Shown piece after piece: positions 7,664 to 14,884 of a stretch of 64,000 nt of DNA (positions are counted from its first letter, which is position 1; each line of letters starts with the position of its first letter). Both the position numbers and the translations under genes were made by a program. This stretch comes from Chloracidobacterium sp. GTDB lineage: Bacteria > Acidobacteriota > Blastocatellia > Pyrinomonadales > Pyrinomonadaceae. The DNA lies in assembly GCA_016716305.1 (NCBI GenBank), contig JADJWP010000002.1, positions 1,858,501-1,922,500 on the forward strand, written 5' to 3'. Under the pieces are notes generated by a model, which ran no database searches, was not told where the DNA came from, and worked only from the letters and a program-made list of their open reading frames with translations.

Positions 7664-9286
7664 TCATTGCGAGCTAAGCCGTTTTATCGCCTCCGCAGAT
7701 GCGGTCAGTTTCGGATCGATGCTGACCGCTTTTTTGTAGTTAGCCAGCGCATTTACCTTATCGCCTTTGATGTCATAAACGTCACCGAGGCTTTGATAGA
7801 CAATTGCCGAACCTGGATTGTCTTCCGCGTTGACCTTGAAGATCGTCAGCGCCTCATCCGGGCGCCGCTCGTTCAACAAGAATTGTCCGACGCGGTTCAT
7901 GATCGTCGCGGTATCTACATACTTGTGAAGCGGATTTGACCTGAATTCTTTATAGTTGGCGATTAGATCCGCAACACTTCCTCCGCTTCGAGCTTTCGCT
8001 ATGATCTCCTGCATCGAAGGAACTGGCTTGAATTTCAGGATCGCCTCTAACGCCGGATCACGGCCGTTACGATAATCGTCCGACGAAAGGTCTGCCGCGA
8101 CGGTCGGCGCCGTCCATTTTCGCGTGTCCCTCGGATCTTTATCCTGCCACCATAAGGTCGAAGCCTGTATCCTCAGTTTGCTATTCGGCAGAATTATCGG
8201 CCGGGCGTCGCCGTAGTGATTTGGCGAGGCTCCGGTCGGTTCGCCGACAAAGATCGCATTCGTATATTTTTCGAGATCATTGACGGTATTTTGCGCCGCT
8301 GAAAAGGTCTCGCGGCCAATAATGACGAAGAATCTGCCGCGAACGTTGAGCCTCGACCTGATCACGCCGATAATTATCGGCAAATTCAGATAGTTGTTGC
8401 CGCCGCCGTTCAGCCTGATATCGAGGACCAGACGTTCCGCCGGCGACTTTTCGGCAGCATCTAATGCACGTTTGAAAAAGGCCTCGACCGTTTCGTCCGG
8501 TTTGTCCTGCACCTGGTTGAACTGGATATAGAACGTCCTGGAATCGTGAAGCATCTCGAACCTGAAGTTGTTTCGCGGCTCTTTTTGCCATGCCGGGACA
8601 GGGACATTCGATGAACGGGCGTCGAGCCATGCCGCGGGTGGGTTCATTATCTCGTCGAGTTTGCCCGTCGGCTTGAACTCGATCTTTGATTCAAGGCCAT
8701 CCTTCAAGATCGTGAATTCGGCCGAGTCCTTTGCTGCCGACAAACCGACCGCATGAAGGATCTTCGGCGAGGCGAGATACCACGGCACCGCGCTCTTGAC
8801 ACCCATTTCGTTGTCGCGCCACATATACGGCTTCATTTTTTCGATCACGTCGTTGATCGGAATGTTGCCGACCTTTACGACCTTACCGCCGACAATTTTC
8901 GAATACTCCTGTGCTGCTTTTTGAACGAACACGCCGTCCTCGTACACGTAGAAAATAACAGGAAACATCCCTGATTGGGCGATCATTCCCCATCGAACGC
9001 CGGTATGGCCGTCACCGATCATTGCGACTATTTTCATTATCTCGACGACCACTTGATGGTCTTCGAGGTCTGCGAGCCTTGCATCGAGTGAATTGACCGC
9101 ATTCAAGAGATCATCACGAGTGACCGTGTGATAGGCGTTTTTGTGTGTACGTTCGATTTGCGTCGCCAAGTACTTCAGATCGGCCCGCCATTTGTCGGGC
9201 GACATTTGGGCGGGCTCTGCCGACGTCTGAGAAAAACCGGCGGATGCCAGTACAATTAACGCGAGAAGAGCCGAAACAAATTTCAT
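7664..9286 (-). CDS. exported S41-like (tail-specific protease fold) protein with C-terminal TPRs
   Basis: A 540-residue secreted protein. The ATG at 9286 is chosen because it begins a proper signal peptide (MKFVSALLALIVLASAGFSQ); the longer frame to 9388 only adds an unlikely leader. The middle carries an S41/C-terminal-processing-peptidase core: RLVLDIRLNGGGN, then the presumed nucleophile Ser in GRETFSAAQNT and FVGEPTGASPNHYGD. A PDZ domain is not obvious; the region KIVGGKVVKVGNIPINDVIE may be a degenerate one. The last ~100 residues form TPR-like helices (LGDVYDIKGDKVNALANYKK). Likely a periplasmic protease; substrate unknown. Confidence 0.78.
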   Translation of the reverse strand: MKFVSALLALIVLASAGFSQTSAEPAQMSPDKWRADLKYLATQIERTHKNAYHTVTRDDLLNAVNSLDARLADLEDHQVVVEIMKIVAMIGDGHTGVRWGMIAQSGMFPVIFYVYEDGVFVQKAAQEYSKIVGGKVVKVGNIPINDVIEKMKPYMWRDNEMGVKSAVPWYLASPKILHAVGLSAAKDSAEFTILKDGLESKIEFKPTGKLDEIMNPPAAWLDARSSNVPVPAWQKEPRNNFRFEMLHDSRTFYIQFNQVQDKPDETVEAFFKRALDAAEKSPAERLVLDIRLNGGGNNYLNLPIIIGVIRSRLNVRGRFFVIIGRETFSAAQNTVNDLEKYTNAIFVGEPTGASPNHYGDARPIILPNSKLRIQASTLWWQDKDPRDTRKWTAPTVAADLSSDDYRNGRDPALEAILKFKPVPSMQEIIAKARSGGSVADLIANYKEFRSNPLHKYVDTATIMNRVGQFLLNERRPDEALTIFKVNAEDNPGSAIVYQSLGDVYDIKGDKVNALANYKKAVSIDPKLTASAEAIKRLSSQ

Positions 9287-9389
9287 ATTGAGACTCCATG
9301 CGGCAGAGGTACGCCTGAAACTAAAACACCGCAGAGAAAAGATATGTGACCAAAATATGATTACGGTCATTTGACCAAGCTTGTTCAAT

Positions 9390-9418
9390 AAAAAAAGGCA
9401 GCCTTGATCGGCTGCCTA
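9390..9418 (-). terminator. intrinsic terminator of fbaB
   Basis: Perfect 8-base-pair stem aggcagcc (9397-9404)/ggctgcct (9411-9418), with seven A on the plus strand, giving a seven-U tail for the minus-strand transcript. It lies 26 bases past the fbaB stop. Confidence 0.9.
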
Positions 9419-9443
9419 CATATTTCGACAAAGCAATTCTGAA

Positions 9444-10520
9444 CTAAGCAACAGTCACTTCTTTGCAAAGATATACATCCTGTATGGCATTGAGAAGTTC
9501 GATTCCTTCGGCCATCGGACGCTGGAATGCTTTGCGGCCAGAAATCAGGCCGGTTCCGCCGCCGCGTTTGTTGACGACCGCCGTTCGGACCGCATCGGCA
9601 AGGTCGCCCGAACCTTTTGACTCGCCGCCTGAGTTGATCAGGCCCTGCCGTCCCATATAACAATTGGCGACCTGATAACGGACAAGATCTATTGGATTAT
9701 CTGTAGTCAGTTCCGAATAGATCTTCGGATTGGTCTTGCCATAGCTGCTCTCGGTGTTGAGGACGTTATAGCCGCCGTTTCGTTCAGGCAATTTTTGCTT
9801 GATGATGTCGGCCTGTATCGTCACGCCTAGATGATTTGCCTGCCCGGTAAGGTCGGCTGCCGTGTGCATATCGCCCTCAGCGGTCTTAAATTTAGAGTTT
9901 CGCAGATAACACCAGAGGATCGTCGCCATTCCGAGCTCGTGGGCATAGGCAAAGGCCTCGGCGACCTCAGTGATCTGACGGGTTGACTGATCGGAACCGA
10001 AGTAGATCGTTGCACCGACGGCGATGGCGCCCATGTTCCGCGCCTGCTCGACCGTGCCGAACATCACCTGATCGAAGGCATTTGGGTAAGTCAACAGCTC
10101 ATTGTGGTTGATCTTGACGATGAACGGGATCTTGTGGGCATACTTCCTTGCGACCGAACCAAGAACGCCATAGGTCGAGGCAACGCCGTTGCATCCGCCC
10201 TCGATAGCGAGCTTGACGATGTTCTCGGGGTCGAAATATGCCGGATTGGGCGCAAAGCTAGCACCCGCCGAATGCTCGATTCCCTGGTCAACCGGCAGGA
10301 TCGAGACGTAGCCCGTACCGCCGAGTCGCCCGTGATCAAAGAGTGCCTGCATGCTCCGCATTACATTCGGGCTTCGGTCCGATTGCGAAACGACGCGATC
10401 GACAAAGTCGCCGCCCGGAAGATGAAGGTTTTCTTTAGGGATCGTTGTGGATACGTGGTTTAGAAGCGAATCCGCATCTGCGCCCAATAATTCTTGTATT
10501 TTACTGTAATCAACAGCCAT
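9444..10520 (-). CDS. fbaB: class I fructose-bisphosphate aldolase (DhnA/FbaB type)
   Basis: A 358-residue cytosolic TIM-barrel enzyme matching the DhnA/FbaB class I aldolase family in length and along its whole sequence (SILPVDQGIEH, GVASTYGVLG, IPFIVKINHNE, GATIYFGSD, RQGLINSGGES, GGGTGLISGRKAFQRP). It cleaves fructose 1,6-bisphosphate to dihydroxyacetone phosphate and glyceraldehyde 3-phosphate through a Schiff-base lysine, in glycolysis or gluconeogenesis. A strong ribosome site (caggag) precedes the ATG, an extended -10 promoter lies upstream and a strong terminator follows, so it is a single-gene unit. Confidence 0.95.
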   Translation of the reverse strand: MAVDYSKIQELLGADADSLLNHVSTTIPKENLHLPGGDFVDRVVSQSDRSPNVMRSMQALFDHGRLGGTGYVSILPVDQGIEHSAGASFAPNPAYFDPENIVKLAIEGGCNGVASTYGVLGSVARKYAHKIPFIVKINHNELLTYPNAFDQVMFGTVEQARNMGAIAVGATIYFGSDQSTRQITEVAEAFAYAHELGMATILWCYLRNSKFKTAEGDMHTAADLTGQANHLGVTIQADIIKQKLPERNGGYNVLNTESSYGKTNPKIYSELTTDNPIDLVRYQVANCYMGRQGLINSGGESKGSGDLADAVRTAVVNKRGGGTGLISGRKAFQRPMAEGIELLNAIQDVYLCKEVTVA

Positions 10521-10574
10521 CGATACTCTCCTGAAATAGGTACGAAATAAGTAATACTGCTAAGGAAATCACGG

Positions 10575-10583
10575 ATTATAGCA
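10575..10583 (-). promoter_or_regulatory. extended -10 promoter of fbaB
   Basis: Read on the minus strand this is TGCTATAAT, a consensus extended -10 box (TGnTATAAT), 54 bases before the fbaB ATG. No good -35 hexamer lies at normal spacing, as expected for extended -10 promoters. Confidence 0.6.
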
Positions 10584-10759
10584 CAGTTCGTAGACCAACG
10601 CCCGAAATCGAAAACCATTGCTTTTGAGAACTGATTTGAGTAAACTAACGGCAAGATTCAAAAGAGAAATGTCCCGGCTGCCATTTCTTATGTCGCGCCC
10701 AACAGTATGGAAAGACGTGGCGTAACCTTTACGATTAATCTACAAAATTCGAGGTAAGT

Positions 10760-12760
10760 ATGACCCATCGTTCCCCCGAACGGCTATTTTGCCACCTTTT
10801 CGCTATCGTCTGTTTTGTTGTTTTTCCCGTTACTTTCGCCGCGCAGGACAAAGACTGGCGGCCTATTGCACCACAAGAATTAAGTGCTTCGACGGCGGTC
10901 GTAGAACAGGGAGCCGATGCCGAAGCTCTGTTCTGGGAGGTGAGGGTCGATGACAGTCAGGCTGACCAGTTGTCGCTTCGGCATTACGTCAGGATCAAGA
11001 TCTTCACCGAACGCGGTCGCGAAGACTTTGCTCGCCATGACGTTGCGTTTACAAAGGGCACAAAGATCCGCGACCTCGAAGCACGCGTAACGACCCCGAG
11101 CGGCGCTGTTTCATACGTAAAGAAGGAAGACGTTCTGGAGCGAGATGTACTAAAGGTAAGCGGCTTTAAGGTCAGAGCTAAAACGGTGGCTTTTCCGTCT
11201 TTAGAGGTAGGCTCGATCATAGAATATAAATATCGCGAGGTGATCGAGGACGGCTCGGCGAACATGCGGCTCGTCTTTCAGCGCGAGATACCGATACGGA
11301 ACATCTCGTACTTCGTCAAGCCATTTTCCGGAACGATGGGAATGGCGTACCAGCCGTTCAACGTCGGGAACACGAAATTTGAGAAAGAAAAAGATGGTTT
11401 CTTTCGTGCGACGATGTTGAATGTTCCGGCTTTTCGTGAAGAACCGAGCATGCTGCCCGAAGATGAGGTCAAATCATGGATCTACATCTATTACGTTCGT
11501 GAATATCCAAAGAATCCCGACGATTATTGGAAAACGATCAGCAAGAACGCATTTGAGGCCGCGAAATCGAGTTTCAAGCCGAGCGCTGAGGTAAAGCAGG
11601 CAACTGATACTCTGCTTGCCGGAGCCGCAACAGATGACGAGAAGCTGCGACGGATCTATCAGTTCACAAAGACCGAGATAAAGAACACGACCTATGCCGA
11701 GAACGTCACTGAAGAGGATCGAAAAAAGGTCCGCAGTGCAAAATCGGCAAGCGACACGCTAAAGCTCAAGATGGCAAGCGCCGGCGACGTTGACCAGCTT
11801 TTCGGCGCAATGGCCCGGGCCGCCGGTTTCGATGCCCGGATAGCTTTTTCCGGCAGCCGAAACGAATTGTTTTTCGATCGCAAGATCCCGATAGTGCGTC
11901 TCATGCTCAATTCATCGAGCGTTGCCGTCAAGGTCGGGGAAGATTGGCGGTTCTTCAGTCCGGCATCCTACTTTGTCCCCTACGGAATGATGAGCTGGAT
12001 CGAGGAAGACCAGCTTGCGCTTATTTCCGACCCGAAAGAGTTGATATGGAAGCAGATCCCGCTTTCCGCGGCTGATAGATCGATGGAAAAGCGAACCGGC
12101 AAGTTTACGCTTCAGCCAGACGGAACTCTTGTCGGCGAAGGCCGGATCGAATACACCGGCCACCGTGCATTCGCGCAAAAAATGTCCAGTCGTGAAGATT
12201 CGCCGGCTGAACGCGAAACGACCCTTAAGAATATCCTCAGATCGACGATCCTCGGAACGACCGAGATCGAGAGCTTTACGATCGAGAATGTCAACGACCC
12301 TGAAAAGCCATTTGTCTACACATTCAAGGTAAAGGTTCCGGGCTATGCTTCGCGAACGGGACGGCGATTGTTCTTTCAACCCAATATACTGAAACGGAGC
12401 GCCCAGCCGCGATTCACCGCTAATGCGCGTAAGTATGACGTATACATTTCTTATCCGTACTCCGAGGTGGATGAATTCACGATCGATCTGCCTGCCGGCT
12501 TTTCACTTGAGGCCGGCGAGGTTCCCGCACCGATAAAAGACCCGCAAGGCATCGGTTCGCACGAGACCAATATCACCGTCGAAAACCAGGGCAGGCTGCT
12601 CCGGTATAAACGAAACTTCTCGTTCGGCAACGGCGGTTTCCTTCGCTTTCCGGCGCAAAGCTATTCGGCCGTAAAGAATTTGTTCGAGCTCTTTAACCGT
12701 GCCGATGTCCATCAGCTCACGCTTCGTGACGGTTCGGCCGGGGGAACGAACAACGAATAG
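10760..12760 (+). CDS. exported DUF3857 protein with a degenerate transglutaminase domain
   Basis: A 666-residue protein with signal peptide (to about residue 28). It has an N-terminal DUF3857 beta domain (to about 240), a transglutaminase-like core (about 270-410) and a C-terminal beta domain. Compared with its downstream paralogue, all three catalytic positions are lost: the Cys of the G-D-C-x-D motif is replaced within MASAGDVDQLF (338-348), the His is Ser385 in LNSSSVAVKVG, and the Asp is Ser400 in FFSPAS. The mature protein contains no cysteine at all. It therefore cannot be a Cys-dependent enzyme and may bind rather than cleave peptides. It forms a tandem with the active copy, separated by a terminator. 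Confidence 0.85.
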   Translation: MTHRSPERLFCHLFAIVCFVVFPVTFAAQDKDWRPIAPQELSASTAVVEQGADAEALFWEVRVDDSQADQLSLRHYVRIKIFTERGREDFARHDVAFTKGTKIRDLEARVTTPSGAVSYVKKEDVLERDVLKVSGFKVRAKTVAFPSLEVGSIIEYKYREVIEDGSANMRLVFQREIPIRNISYFVKPFSGTMGMAYQPFNVGNTKFEKEKDGFFRATMLNVPAFREEPSMLPEDEVKSWIYIYYVREYPKNPDDYWKTISKNAFEAAKSSFKPSAEVKQATDTLLAGAATDDEKLRRIYQFTKTEIKNTTYAENVTEEDRKKVRSAKSASDTLKLKMASAGDVDQLFGAMARAAGFDARIAFSGSRNELFFDRKIPIVRLMLNSSSVAVKVGEDWRFFSPASYFVPYGMMSWIEEDQLALISDPKELIWKQIPLSAADRSMEKRTGKFTLQPDGTLVGEGRIEYTGHRAFAQKMSSREDSPAERETTLKNILRSTILGTTEIESFTIENVNDPEKPFVYTFKVKVPGYASRTGRRLFFQPNILKRSAQPRFTANARKYDVYISYPYSEVDEFTIDLPAGFSLEAGEVPAPIKDPQGIGSHETNITVENQGRLLRYKRNFSFGNGGFLRFPAQSYSAVKNLFELFNRADVHQLTLRDGSAGGTNNE

Positions 12761-12779
12761 CCGCGTCCAAAACTATGCA

Positions 12780-12819
12780 AGGCCGCGAGTGATCGCGTCA
12801 CCGAGGCCTCGTTTTTTTT
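12780..12819 (+). terminator. intrinsic terminator between the two DUF3857 genes
   Basis: Outer arms aggcc (12780-12784) and ggcct (12805-12809) close a hairpin with an inner gcga/tcgc stem; eight T follow. Only 22 bases separate the T run from the next ATG, including its GGAGG site, so the downstream gene seems to depend on read-through. Confidence 0.7.
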
Positions 12820-12840
12820 ACACGATCGGAGGTATAGATC

Positions 12841-14814
12841 ATGAAAAGAAGCTTGCTTCTGCCACTGCCGCTAATGGTTTTGACGCTTTTGTTCGTCAAC
12901 GCGGTCGACGCTCAGAGGGCTCCCGCCTGGCTCGAACAGGCGGCTGCCCTTCCGACGCCGGCATTCACGATGAAAAATGTTCCGGCCGTGGTGCTGCGAA
13001 GCGAGCAGAGCATAACCATAAGCCCTGATGGAACGGTCGTCCGAACGGTAAGACATGCGGTCAGAGTGCTCGAACGTGAAGGCCGGATCGAGGCCGTGGC
13101 ACGGGTGATCTACAGGACCGATTCTGACAAGGTCCGCGACCTTAACGCGTGGCTGATCAAACGAGCGGGAGAACCGAGGTCTTTCGGCAAGAAAGAGGCC
13201 ATCGATGCCGCGTTGATGGACAATGACCTCTTTAACGAGGCACGTCGGCGGTACATCAATGCCAGCGGCGAAGCTGAGGTCGGCGACGTATTCGGCTATG
13301 AAACGACCACGGAAGAGAAACGCATCTTCAGTCAGTTTCAACATTTCTTTCAAGACGACATTCCGGTCATCAATTCGCGTTTCGTTCTGAAAATGCCGGC
13401 CGGTTGGCGTGCAGACAGCGTGACATTCAACGCCGCAAAGGTCGAACCGGTGGTCGCCGCTGACACTTATACCTGGGAAATGCGTGACCTTAAACCGATA
13501 AGTCCTGAACCGCGCAGCCCGAGATTCATGAGTCTTGTGCCGCGTCTTGCGGTCAGTGTATTCCCGGACCAGGCGGCGGTCACAAGGATGAAGACCTTTG
13601 CCAATTGGAATGAGGTCGCAAAATGGATGAGCGAGATCGAAGACCCGCAGATGACGGTCAACGACGCAATGGCCGCAAAGACGCAGGAATTGACCGCTGG
13701 CGCTAAGACCGAATTCGAAAAGATTCAGGCCATTTCACGTTATGTTCAGCAGATCCAGTACGTTTCGATACAGGTCGGGACCGGGCGCGGCGGCGGTTAT
13801 ACTCCGCGGTCTGCAACGGATGTATTCGCAAAGGCTTACGGCGATTGTAAAGACAAGGCAAATTTGATGCGGGCAATGCTGAGCCTTATCAATATTCCGG
13901 CATATATGGTCAGCATCACGGCCGACGATCCTTCGTTCGTCCGCGCCGAATGGGCATCGCCGCATCAGTTCAACCATTGTATCATCGCCGTGAAGATCGG
14001 AGATTCGACCGTTGCCGAATCGGTCGTCACGCACCCGTCACTCGGACGGCTACTGATCTTTGATCCGACCGATCCTTACACCCCGATCGGCGATCTGCCG
14101 GAAGACCAACAGGGCAGCCTGGCTTTGATCGACCACAAAGATACAACAGAGCTGATCACAATGCCGACAATGTCGGCCGATGCCAATAAGGTCGATCGGC
14201 AGGTCGAGGCCGTTCTCGGATCGGATGGTTCGATCTTCGGGAAAGTGACGGAAAAGACGATCGGGCAATCGGCTCGGCGGGAACGGGCACAGCTCAAGGG
14301 ACTTTCCGCGGCAGATTACAATCGGGTCATCGAGCGTTGGATATCGCGGGGAGCGACAGGAGCAAAGACCTCGAGGATCGAGCCGCGCGATAACCACGCC
14401 GAAGGCAAATTTGACCTCGCGGTCGAATTTTCTGCAAACGGTTATGCCCAGGTGATGCAGCAGCGATTGATGGTCTTCAAACCTGCCATCGTCGGCCGTC
14501 TTGACCGTTTGTCGTTCAACGACGGCGTGCGTTCGAATCCATATATGATCGATGCGTCAGCATACAGCGAGAGCGTCACGATCAAATTGCCTGAGGGATT
14601 TGAGGTAGACGAAATGCCGGAAGCCGTTAAGCTCGAGACCGAGTTCGGACGTTTTGAGGCGACCTACAAAATAGTCGGCGGACATCTGGTCTTCAATCGG
14701 TCGATGAAGCTGAATCGAGCCACGATACCGGCGAACAAATACGAAACGGTCAAGTCATTCTTTGGCCGCGTTCACGCTGCCGATCAGTCGCCGGTGGTGC
14801 TGCTTAAGAAATAG
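12841..14814 (+). CDS. exported DUF3857 protein with intact transglutaminase-like triad
   Basis: A 657-residue exported protein (signal peptide to about DAQ24) with the same DUF3857 - transglutaminase core - beta domain layout as the preceding gene. Here the papain-like triad is complete: Cys336 in YGDCKDKA, His379 in QFNHCIIAV and Asp408 in IFDPTDPY. Such domains act as cysteine peptidases or amidases on periplasmic targets, but the substrate of DUF3857 proteins is not established. A strong ribosome site (ggagg, 9 bases before ATG) is present. Likely arose by tandem duplication. Confidence 0.88.
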   Translation: MKRSLLLPLPLMVLTLLFVNAVDAQRAPAWLEQAAALPTPAFTMKNVPAVVLRSEQSITISPDGTVVRTVRHAVRVLEREGRIEAVARVIYRTDSDKVRDLNAWLIKRAGEPRSFGKKEAIDAALMDNDLFNEARRRYINASGEAEVGDVFGYETTTEEKRIFSQFQHFFQDDIPVINSRFVLKMPAGWRADSVTFNAAKVEPVVAADTYTWEMRDLKPISPEPRSPRFMSLVPRLAVSVFPDQAAVTRMKTFANWNEVAKWMSEIEDPQMTVNDAMAAKTQELTAGAKTEFEKIQAISRYVQQIQYVSIQVGTGRGGGYTPRSATDVFAKAYGDCKDKANLMRAMLSLINIPAYMVSITADDPSFVRAEWASPHQFNHCIIAVKIGDSTVAESVVTHPSLGRLLIFDPTDPYTPIGDLPEDQQGSLALIDHKDTTELITMPTMSADANKVDRQVEAVLGSDGSIFGKVTEKTIGQSARRERAQLKGLSAADYNRVIERWISRGATGAKTSRIEPRDNHAEGKFDLAVEFSANGYAQVMQQRLMVFKPAIVGRLDRLSFNDGVRSNPYMIDASAYSESVTIKLPEGFEVDEMPEAVKLETEFGRFEATYKIVGGHLVFNRSMKLNRATIPANKYETVKSFFGRVHAADQSPVVLLKK

Positions 14815-14830
14815 ACACCTGTGTAAAAAC

Positions 14831-14869
14831 AAAACAGGGAGCCGGACGTGCCCGGTTCCCTGTTTTTTT
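14831..14869 (+). terminator. bidirectional intrinsic terminator
   Basis: A long stem, aaaacagggagccgg with cccggttccctgtttt, flanked by T runs on both strands (ttttttt on the plus side, a T-rich run on the minus side). It serves both the DUF3857 gene and the convergent M16 peptidase. Confidence 0.88.
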
Positions 14870-14884
14870 ATTGCCCCTGACTTC

